47,284 nucleotides of DNA from Ereboglobus sp. (GTDB lineage: Bacteria; Verrucomicrobiota; Verrucomicrobiia; Opitutales; Opitutaceae): assembly GCA_029974595.1 (NCBI GenBank), contig JARKRC010000030.1, forward strand, positions 1 through 47,284, read 5' to 3'. Positions 40,570 through 47,284 of this stretch are shown piece after piece. The translations under genes and the position numbers were made by a program. The first letter of the stretch is position 1. The number at the start of each line of letters is the position of its first letter. The notes beneath the pieces are model-generated. The model did no database searches. It was not told where the DNA came from and worked only from the letters and a program-made list of their open reading frames with translations.

Positions 40570-42321
40570 ATGAATCTCACCCGCCTCGCCGTCCCGCCCC
40601 TCATCGCAATCGCCACGCTCTTTTCCCTTCGCCCCGCGCTTCCCGCCGCCACGCCGCTCATCAACATCGTTGACGAAAAAACCGCCTTCGTGCTCGTCGT
40701 CCGCGACGTGCCCGCGCTCCTCAAGACGTGGAACGACAGTCCTTGGACCAAGGCTTGGGATGACAAGGAAATCAAAAAATTCCTCGCCCCGCTGCGCGCC
40801 AAAATGAAAACCGACGAGTGGGATGAAAAAACAAAAGCCGAGACAGGCTTCACCCCCGATGAAATCTGCGCCCTCATCCAGGGCGATCTCCTCTTGGTCA
40901 TAGGCGACTTTGCCGCGCTCGATACCCTGGACGACTTTCCTGAAAAAACCGGGATCCTCCTCGCCGCCGAAATCGGAACCAATGCCGATGCCGTGAAAAA
41001 ACTCATGGCCAGCCTTGAGAAGCAAAAAGACGCCACCGTCGCCACCGAAACGTATGACAATGTCGCCATCACCATTGTCACGTCCCCCTCCAAGGAAGGA
41101 AAAATGGGCGACGACGCATGGGCCATTGCCGGAGGCAAACTCCTCTTTGCGCCCTCGAAAAAAATCATCATCGACGCCATCGACGCCCTGAAAAACGGCG
41201 GCGCGGAAAACGCATTTGGAAAATCCACCCGCTACCTGCGCATGGCCGGGCGCATCGGCGACGCGCAAGTCCTCTACACCATTAATTTTCAAAACCTCTA
41301 CCCGATCATCAACACGGCGATTTCCAAAAACGCCGCTTCCCAGACGCCCGTGGCCAAAGTGGTGGACTTCACCACTCTCGCCTCAACGCTCGGACTCGAC
41401 GCGATCGAAGACATCCACATCGGCATCACGCTCGGCAGCGAGAACACCGGTCTCACCGGCGCCCTCACCTTCACCGAACGCCGCGGCCTGTTCAAATTGC
41501 TCGCCCTCGACGAAGGAACGGCCGAGCTCCCCGCCTTCGCCTCCGCCGACTGGCTCGCGACCGCAACCAGCCGCTACAGCATCCCCGGCGTTTATTCCGC
41601 CTCTGAAGAACTCCTCTCGAACATCGCCCCCGTCGTCGCAATGATGCTCCAATCCTCGATCCAGCAATACAACGAACGCCTGGGCATCGACATTAAACGC
41701 GATCTCATCGGCAGCATTGGCGACAGGATAACAACCGCCAACATCCTCCCCGCGGGCGCCAGCCATGATGACCCGCACCTCCTGGCAAAACTCGGCGCTC
41801 TCTACGCCCTCGAACTCAAGGATGTCCGCACCTTCACAAACACGCTCGACACCATCAAACGCGCCCTTGGCCTCGACAACAACCCCATGTTCGCACAACG
41901 CGACTACCTCGGCGCGCAAATCAATACCTTTGATTCCCGCAACCCTGGCTCGCAGCCCTTCAGCTTCGCCATAGCCAAAAACCAGTTCCTCCTTGCCCTC
42001 GGCGATCCCACCATCATTGAAGCCGTCGTGCGCAACATCACCAACGGCGCGCCCAGCGCCATGAAAGACCGCCCCGACGTGCGGCAGGCCTTTGTTGACG
42101 CGCCCGCCAACATCTCCTCATTCGGCATTCAAAACATCGGCCTCACCATTCGCATCCTCTGCGCCGGACTTGCCATGCTCCCGCAAACCCAAGAGATCTT
42201 CGACCCCACGGCCATTCCCGATCCCGACGTCTTTGAAAAATACTGGGGCAACTCCTACAGTTGGATGACCGACGAATCCGGAAGCATCAACTTCACAGCA
42301 AAAGTCACTCACAGCAAATGA
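40570..42321 (+). CDS. Exported protein of unknown function, DUF3352-like
   Basis: The 583-aa protein has a signal peptide (about 1-26; LIAIATLFSLRPALPAA). The mature part alternates alpha and beta segments: 'TAFVLVVRDVPALLKTWNDS', 'DEICALIQGDLLLVIGDFAA', 'GILLAAEIGTNADAVKKLM', then later 'YALELKDVRTFTNTLDTIKR' and 'FSFAIAKNQFLLALGDPTII'. This repeated alpha-beta pattern, with paired 'VLV/LLLAIG' strands, resembles DUF3352-type exported proteins. I recognise no catalytic motif. It lies between the protease (12 bp) and the FG-GAP gene (4-base ATGA overlap), so the three are probably one operon. Confidence 0.8.
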   Translation: MNLTRLAVPPLIAIATLFSLRPALPAATPLINIVDEKTAFVLVVRDVPALLKTWNDSPWTKAWDDKEIKKFLAPLRAKMKTDEWDEKTKAETGFTPDEICALIQGDLLLVIGDFAALDTLDDFPEKTGILLAAEIGTNADAVKKLMASLEKQKDATVATETYDNVAITIVTSPSKEGKMGDDAWAIAGGKLLFAPSKKIIIDAIDALKNGGAENAFGKSTRYLRMAGRIGDAQVLYTINFQNLYPIINTAISKNAASQTPVAKVVDFTTLASTLGLDAIEDIHIGITLGSENTGLTGALTFTERRGLFKLLALDEGTAELPAFASADWLATATSRYSIPGVYSASEELLSNIAPVVAMMLQSSIQQYNERLGIDIKRDLIGSIGDRITTANILPAGASHDDPHLLAKLGALYALELKDVRTFTNTLDTIKRALGLDNNPMFAQRDYLGAQINTFDSRNPGSQPFSFAIAKNQFLLALGDPTIIEAVVRNITNGAPSAMKDRPDVRQAFVDAPANISSFGIQNIGLTIRILCAGLAMLPQTQEIFDPTAIPDPDVFEKYWGNSYSWMTDESGSINFTAKVTHSK

Positions 42322-44723
42322 CCATCCGCCGTTACATCGCCGCCCGCGCGCTCTGCCTTTTTTCACTTTTCTCCTTTCACCCTTCAGTCTTCTCCGCCGC
42401 CGCGGCGGAGCCGCTCGTTCTCACCGGCCCCGAAGTCGTGAAGCTCGACTGGGGCACGCGCTCGCTCTGTGTCGGCGACCTCAACGGCGACGGGCTCCCC
42501 GATCTCGCCGTCGCCAACAACGACCGCGCCACCATCGAACTCCTCTACCAGCTCAAACCCGGCGAACCCCCTCCCCGCGTCCCCGCCGCCCTCAGCGCCA
42601 ACCGCTGGGAACCCGTCGTCGAGGACGCCCGCTTCCGCAAAGCCACCATCACCACCGGCGCCGTCATGTTCGACCTCGCCATCGGCGACCTCAACGGCGA
42701 TGGACTCCCCGACCTCGTTTACACCGGCTCCCCGCAAAACCTCGCACTCCGCCTCCAGCAGCCCGACGGCTCCTGGATCGAGAAAAAAATCCCCGAAGCC
42801 CCCGCGCCCAACCAGCTCGCCGGCTCCCTGAAAATCGCCGATCTCGACGGCAATGGCCGCGCCGACATCGCCATGCTCGGCAACAAGGAGCTGGCCGTTT
42901 TCTACCAAAACGCCGACGGCGCCCTCTCCGCTCCCGAACTTTACACCCTCCCCGACGACAACTGCTACGGCCTCGAAGTTTGCGACGTCAACGGCGACGG
43001 GCTCCCCGACCTCCTCTACCTCTGCAACGGCCCCCGCCAAACCGTCCGCGTCCGTCTCCAGATGCCCGGCGGCCGCCAGTTCGGGCCCGAACTCTCCTAC
43101 GAAATCAAAAATTCCCGCTGCACCCTGCAAACCCTCCGGCAGGCCGACGCTGCGCAAAACCGCCACGCCACCTTTGCCTTCGCCCAGGACGGCACCGGCC
43201 AGCTTGAGGAATTCACCCTCCGCCCCGCCGAAGCCGAAGGCGCCGGCGTGAACTCCCGCCCTCTTCCCTCCCTCCGCCCCCGCACCTTCAGCCCGCGCCC
43301 CGGCGCCAAGACACCCGCCGCCTACGCCCTCGGCAATTTCACCAAGAACAAAAACGCCGCGCCCGACGTCGTCGTCTCCGATCCCGACGCCGCGCAAGTC
43401 AGCCTCTACGCCCGCCAGCCCGACGGCAGCTTCGCCACTTCGCAAAAATTCCCCGTCTTCTCCGATGCCCGCTCCATCGCCGCGGGCGATTGGCACGGCG
43501 ACGGCCGCAACGCGCTCTTCGTCGCCAGTCCCAAGGAGCAGGCCGTCGGCGTTTCCCGCTACGTCGAAGGCCGTTTCGAGTATCCGAAGCCGCTCCCCGT
43601 CACCGGACGCCCGCTCGCCATCGCCTTCGGCGATTTCGATGGCCACGGACGCACACTCCTCGCCATCCTCCTCGAAAACAAAGGCCGCCGCGCCATCGAA
43701 CTCTGGACGCGCAACGGCGACGCCGCCGAACGCGTGAAAACCATCGAAGTCACCAAGCTCAAAACCGACCCGCGCGCCATCCGCCTCCTCGACGCCAACC
43801 AGGACGGCCTCCTCGACATCGCCGTCTTCACGCCCCTCGACACCATGCGCCTCTACGTGCAAGCGCCCGGCGGCGAACTCGATTTCACCGAAGCCAGCGC
43901 GAGCAGCGATTTCCGCCGCGGTCTGGTGGACAATCTCGAATCCTCCGCCATCACGCTCGGCGACATCGACGGCGACGGAAAACCCGAGTTCATCACCGCC
44001 TCGACCGGCTTCGCGCGCGCCCTTCGCCTTGACGGCAACGGCCTGCAAGTCGTCGATCAATTCAACGCCCGCACCCCCTCCACCGAAATCGCCGCCGCCC
44101 TCGTCATCCCCGATCCCGCCCCGCCTTCCGGCTGGCAAAAATCAAAACTCGCTCCCGGCGCGGCGGCCCCCAAACCGAAAACCACCATCGTCCTCTATGA
44201 CCGCAAAGCCGAGCAATTCCAACTCCTCCGCCCCGATCCCAACGGCCTGTATCACATCGTAGACACAACCCCCGCCGGCAAAATCGACGTCACCGGCGTC
44301 GAAGTCCTCCCCGCCACCAATGAAGCATTCATCTTCGGACGCGACCGCTTCTGGTGGCTTCCCCTCGGCCAGCGCGACCTTTCCGCCGTCACCCTCTCCA
44401 CGCACACCACCGACCTCCCCAACATCAATTACGCCGACGTCATCGCCGGCGACCTCGACAACGACGGTCAGCCCGAAGTCGTCTGTGTTGACCCCGTGAA
44501 AAACCTCCTCGAAATCCTGCGCCGCGCCCCCGACGGCGTGCGCTGGGACAGCGTGATGCACTTCAAAGTCTTCGAGGTGGACCAGCACTATCAGGGCCGC
44601 CGCGGCGTCCCGCTCGAACCCCGCGAAACCGTCATCGCCAATCTCACCGCCGACCCCAAGGGCAAAAAATCCCTCCTCCTCCTCGTCCACGACCGCATCC
44701 TCATCTACCCCCAGCAGGAGTAA
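42318..44723 (+). CDS. Exported FG-GAP/VCBS repeat beta-propeller protein
   Basis: The product is 801 aa from the ATG at 42318, which overlaps the preceding stop (ATGA). A signal peptide (ALCLFSLFSFHPSVFSAAAA) is followed by at least seven FG-GAP calcium loops: VGDLNGDGLPDLAV, IGDLNGDGLPDLVY, IADLDGNGRADIAM, VCDVNGDGLPDLLY, LLDANQDGLLDIAV, LGDIDGDGKPEFIT and AGDLDNDGQPEVVC. The D-x-[DN]-x-D-G-x-x-D pattern supports Ca binding in a large propeller, possibly two in tandem. It is probably periplasmic or outer-surface, for protein or glycan binding. Confidence 0.88.
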   Translation: MTIRRYIAARALCLFSLFSFHPSVFSAAAAEPLVLTGPEVVKLDWGTRSLCVGDLNGDGLPDLAVANNDRATIELLYQLKPGEPPPRVPAALSANRWEPVVEDARFRKATITTGAVMFDLAIGDLNGDGLPDLVYTGSPQNLALRLQQPDGSWIEKKIPEAPAPNQLAGSLKIADLDGNGRADIAMLGNKELAVFYQNADGALSAPELYTLPDDNCYGLEVCDVNGDGLPDLLYLCNGPRQTVRVRLQMPGGRQFGPELSYEIKNSRCTLQTLRQADAAQNRHATFAFAQDGTGQLEEFTLRPAEAEGAGVNSRPLPSLRPRTFSPRPGAKTPAAYALGNFTKNKNAAPDVVVSDPDAAQVSLYARQPDGSFATSQKFPVFSDARSIAAGDWHGDGRNALFVASPKEQAVGVSRYVEGRFEYPKPLPVTGRPLAIAFGDFDGHGRTLLAILLENKGRRAIELWTRNGDAAERVKTIEVTKLKTDPRAIRLLDANQDGLLDIAVFTPLDTMRLYVQAPGGELDFTEASASSDFRRGLVDNLESSAITLGDIDGDGKPEFITASTGFARALRLDGNGLQVVDQFNARTPSTEIAAALVIPDPAPPSGWQKSKLAPGAAAPKPKTTIVLYDRKAEQFQLLRPDPNGLYHIVDTTPAGKIDVTGVEVLPATNEAFIFGRDRFWWLPLGQRDLSAVTLSTHTTDLPNINYADVIAGDLDNDGQPEVVCVDPVKNLLEILRRAPDGVRWDSVMHFKVFEVDQHYQGRRGVPLEPRETVIANLTADPKGKKSLLLLVHDRILIYPQQE

Positions 44724-44884
44724 GGCGGTCCGGATATCAAAAAAAACCGAAGCATGAAAAAATCAGCATATCTCGGATTGCCCTCTTTTTCGGCCCGCAT
44801 CTTGGCAATGCGGCATCGGTGCAAACTCATTTGTGGCACACAAGGCGACAAGGCCGAAGATGAATAAATTCACAAAACACCACC

Positions 44885-44922
44885 GCGGGTCGTCCGCCGT
44901 CTTGCGGGTCGTCCGCCGTCTT
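44885..44922 (+). repeat. Exact 19-bp tandem duplication
   Basis: The unit gcgggtcgtccgccgtctt occurs twice back to back (44885-44903, 44904-44922), ending 49 bases before the AT-rich membrane-protein ORF. It lies in the 248-bp gap after the FG-GAP gene, which shows no other gene. GC-rich repeat DNA changes abruptly to AT-rich DNA just after it. Confidence 0.85.
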
Positions 44923-44971
44923 TTGACAAATCCATGATATTTGCGTGCAGGACTGCAACGGTTCCCCCGTG

Positions 44972-45352
44972 ATGAATATGTTCGAAAAAATAAAAGACAT
45001 CCTCACGCGCGACATAAGCGGAGAGAAATGGTTTTCATACGCCAAATCTGCTGCCATACTGATTTGGTCAACAGGAATGACTCTTCTCTGTCTTGTGGGA
45101 ATGTATATCGGATTGGCAACATTTTCATTTAAGCATTTTACCGATGTGCTTGACGGTACTGTTGTGATGGCTCTTAGTTTGGTTGGAATTATTTTTCATA
45201 TTTTGCTAGTTCTCGCACATATTACAAGGAAATCCAGTTATATAAGATTGAAAAATATTGGAATGTTAATATATCGAATTGTATTAGTTTGTTTTCTTGC
45301 CGCTCTAGTTGTGGCAATTTGCTACCAATTATGGATTTTTATCATGGAATAG
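44972..45352 (+). CDS. Small AT-rich integral membrane protein
   Basis: The product is 126 aa from the ATG at 44972; 44978, or a GTG at 44945, are alternatives. An amphipathic N-terminus (MFEKIKDILTRDISGEKWF) precedes about three TM helices ('AAILIWSTGMTLLCLVGMYI', 'VVMALSLVGIIFHILLVLAH', 'IVLVCFLAALVVAICYQLW'). It is Ile/Leu/Phe-rich, and A/T-ending codons (tta, ata, att) contrast sharply with the C/G-ending codons on both sides. No family is recognised. Composition and the duplication next to it suggest recent acquisition. Confidence 0.65.
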   Translation: MNMFEKIKDILTRDISGEKWFSYAKSAAILIWSTGMTLLCLVGMYIGLATFSFKHFTDVLDGTVVMALSLVGIIFHILLVLAHITRKSSYIRLKNIGMLIYRIVLVCFLAALVVAICYQLWIFIME

Positions 45353-45514
45353 AGGAGTGGCAGCCCAAACGGGTCAATTCGAGAGATGTTAACAAAATAC
45401 TCATATCCATTAAAATAACAGATTACATATTTCAATACCTCCGATACGCATTGCCATCAACAAGGCTTTTCAAAAACAGACAAATGCCGCAGTGAGTTTT
45501 GTCGCATCCGATTT

Positions 45515-47053
45515 TCAATGAGTCTTCGCCTTTTCCCGATCCAGTATCGCTTTCAATTCCTCCACTTTTTCGGGATGCTTTGCCGCCAGGTTGTTCTTTT
45601 CGCCCTTGTCCTTTTGAAGATTATATAATTGCGGCTCCTTGCTGTTTCCCAATTCGGTGTTGGTAATCGCCCGGTAAGCGCGTCCCTCGCCCGGGACAAT
45701 ATACTTCCATTCGGCGGTGGATACGGACAAAGCCCCGGCTTGCTCGATGATATAGTCCCGCCCTTTTTTGTCTTTTCCCAACAATGTGTTGAGTTGATCC
45801 CGGCTGTCCGGAGCAGCGCCGACGGGAACCGTCTTCCCGAGGAGCTTTGAAAGGGAGGCAAAGATGTCGATATGGGAAACCAAGGCATCGGATGCCTGCT
45901 GCTTTATTCTTGCCGGCCAGCTCACGACAAACGGGACCCGGGTTCCAGCTTCGAAGTTGCTGTATTTTCCCCCGCGAAAATCACCCCACGGACGATGATT
46001 GCCCAGCAATTCCACGGCCCGGTCCTGATAACCGTCGTCCACAACGGGGCCATTGTCGCTTGTCAGGATGATCAATGTATTTTCCGCCAATCCATGCTTC
46101 TCCAACGCAGCCAGGATTTGCCCGACGCTCCAGTCAAATTGAAGGATGGCATCCCCGCGGGCGCCCATGCCGCTTTTCCCGGCAAAGCGCGGGTGCGGCA
46201 CCCGGGGAACGTGAATGTCATTTGTCGCAAAATAGAGAAAGAAAGGCCGTTTGTGGTTTTCCTCGATAAAACGGACGGCTTTGTGCGTAATATTATCGGC
46301 AATGTCCTCATCCACCCACAACGCCTTTTTCCCACCTTTCATATATCCAATGCGGGATATTCCGTTTACGATGGCCTGGTCATGGCCATGATTCACGCTG
46401 GGCTTCAGGACATAAAGCATTTCGGGATGGTCCTTCCCCAATGGCTCCCCCGGGAAAGGTTCTTTATAACTGACAGAAATGGGATCGTCCGGATCGAGAT
46501 TAACAATCCTTTGGTTTTCGACAAAAACACACGGAACACGATCGCCTGTGGCCGCCATGATATAAGAATAATCGAACCCGATATCAACGAGGCCCGGTGT
46601 GATGAAGCCGTTCCAATCCTGGGAGCCTTGCGTGGCGCCCAGGCCCAGATGCCATTTCCCCACGGCTCCGGTGGCATAACCCGCGGCGCGAAACATATCC
46701 GCAATCGTGGTTTGCTCCGGCTTGATAACCATGCCGGCGTCGCCCGTGGCAATCCCCGTGTCTTTTCGGCGCCAGGCATAGTGTCCGGTTAACAAGGAAT
46801 AGCGGGACGGCGTGCAGGTTGCCGCAACCGCATGGGCGTCTGTAAAACGAATGCCGTTATTGGCCAGCCGGTCGGCATTGGGCGTGCGAATTGTAGGCTC
46901 CCCGTTGAATCCCAAGTCTCCGTATCCGATATCGTCAGCCAAGATGATAATCACATTTGGCGGAATCGTTGCTTTTTCCTGCGCGCAAACGGCGATCAAC
47001 GGGAATAGCAGCGCGGGGGCGGCTTTTGTTATCAGAGGGATTGTTTTAATCAT
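45515..47053 (-). CDS. Exported sulfatase (arylsulfatase-type, alkaline phosphatase superfamily)
   Basis: The product is 512 aa from the ATG at 47053, giving a signal peptide (IPLITKAAPALLFPLIAVCA). The metal-binding start 'PNVIIILADDIGYGDLGFNG' has D40-D41. The C80-T-P-S-R motif is the formylglycine modification site in its Cys-type aerobic form, so an FGE or anaerobic maturase is needed elsewhere. 'LILTSDNGPV' supplies further metal ligands. The C-terminal part follows the arylsulfatase A pattern. It should hydrolyse sulfate esters of polysaccharides in the periplasm, fitting a polysaccharide-degrading lifestyle. Base composition is lower in GC than in nearby genes. Confidence 0.92.
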   Translation of the reverse strand: MIKTIPLITKAAPALLFPLIAVCAQEKATIPPNVIIILADDIGYGDLGFNGEPTIRTPNADRLANNGIRFTDAHAVAATCTPSRYSLLTGHYAWRRKDTGIATGDAGMVIKPEQTTIADMFRAAGYATGAVGKWHLGLGATQGSQDWNGFITPGLVDIGFDYSYIMAATGDRVPCVFVENQRIVNLDPDDPISVSYKEPFPGEPLGKDHPEMLYVLKPSVNHGHDQAIVNGISRIGYMKGGKKALWVDEDIADNITHKAVRFIEENHKRPFFLYFATNDIHVPRVPHPRFAGKSGMGARGDAILQFDWSVGQILAALEKHGLAENTLIILTSDNGPVVDDGYQDRAVELLGNHRPWGDFRGGKYSNFEAGTRVPFVVSWPARIKQQASDALVSHIDIFASLSKLLGKTVPVGAAPDSRDQLNTLLGKDKKGRDYIIEQAGALSVSTAEWKYIVPGEGRAYRAITNTELGNSKEPQLYNLQKDKGEKNNLAAKHPEKVEELKAILDREKAKTH

Positions 47054-47198
47054 GAGTTTTCCAAGGGCTGAATGGTGAATGGGGCGGGTAGCGTTTGTTG
47101 CGGATGAGGTATGGAATGCCGCCGGGATGGTCAAAAACAAAGTCGGACCGGCCCGCAGAAATGAGCAAGGGTGGACAAAATGCGCGTGCGACAAGGAG

Positions 47199-47280
47199 GG
47201 GCGGCGTCCCGCCGCCCGACGAGGCGAAGCCTCGCCCTTTTGGATCCTCGAATTTTCAAACCGGGCGCGACTGCGTCGCG
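47199..47280. repeat. Array of three perfect short hairpins with 3-nt loops (REP-like)
   Basis: The stems are 47199-47217 (8 bp, loop tcc), 47220-47234 (6 bp, cgaggc gaa gcctcg) and 47266-47280 (6 bp, cgcgac tgc gtcgcg). Three tight palindromes in 82 bases at the window edge, upstream of the sulfatase, look like REP/BIME sequence. A RAYT-type transposase, the enzyme class tied to REP elements, is encoded at 6784-7779. The array runs to within four bases of the window end and may continue beyond it. Confidence 0.55.
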
Positions 47281-47284
47281 TCGG

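Noticed and set aside
42384-44138. 584-aa open frame opposite the FG-GAP gene, very Gly/Glu/Val-rich
   Set aside because: It is the complement of the repeated Asp/Gly loops of the propeller gene and has no independent support.
1-47284. tRNA, rRNA or CRISPR arrays
   Set aside because: I found no cloverleaf-like sequence, no rRNA-like conserved stretch and no regularly spaced repeat array in the gaps. A covariance-model scan was not possible here.

Overview
The window looks like chromosomal DNA of a high-GC member of the Verrucomicrobiota, most likely the Opitutaceae. This is inferred, not proven. The clues are a PPi-dependent phosphofructokinase, an alternative complex III (ACIII) operon joined to a C-family oxidase, an OmcB-like protein of the kind known from the related Chlamydiae, an FG-GAP exported protein, a CxPSR sulfatase, a GH28 enzyme and few clear Shine-Dalgarno sequences. 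I saw no rRNA, tRNA or CRISPR array.

Layout. 1-141: the cut end of an IS3-family element. 142-9532: housekeeping genes, namely a SEC-C protein, a small unknown, pfp, tsaD, lysA, panB, a RAYT-type transposase, and dnaX. dnaX carries a textbook -1 frameshift signal (A AAA AAG plus a 7-bp hairpin) joining a gamma-length ORF to a tau extension. 9539-21449 (minus strand): one long respiratory operon, actABCDEF, then a one-TM small protein, a CcoS-like protein, ccoN, ccoO and a monoheme cytochrome c. Together these could form a quinol-to-oxygen chain that needs no bc1 complex. An inverted repeat holding a TTGACA box lies upstream.

21636-25405: envelope genes (a proline-rich anchored protein, a TorF-like porin, and a cysteine-poor OmcB-like DUF11 protein), with two good intrinsic terminators. 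25406-29935: a four-gene efflux operon (TolC, HlyD-type adaptor, FtsX-type permease, ATPase). 30157-39515: mixed metabolism and signalling, including a small lipoprotein, GH28, a DUF535 protein with a perfect 17-bp palindrome upstream, a NarL-type response regulator coupled to a HisKA_3 kinase, a serine hydrolase, a lipoprotein coupled to deoC, and a DAHP synthase. 39580-44723: a tight operon of three exported proteins (PDZ-less trypsin-like protease, unknown 583-aa protein, FG-GAP propeller). 44885-45514: an AT-rich island with a small membrane protein beside a 19-bp tandem duplication. 45515-47053: a sulfatase. The right edge carries three short perfect hairpins with 3-nt loops.

The best candidates for a second look are the dnaX frameshift cassette, the ACIII/cbb3-like respiratory operon with its divergent CcoN and extra small subunits, and the cysteine-poor OmcB relative.
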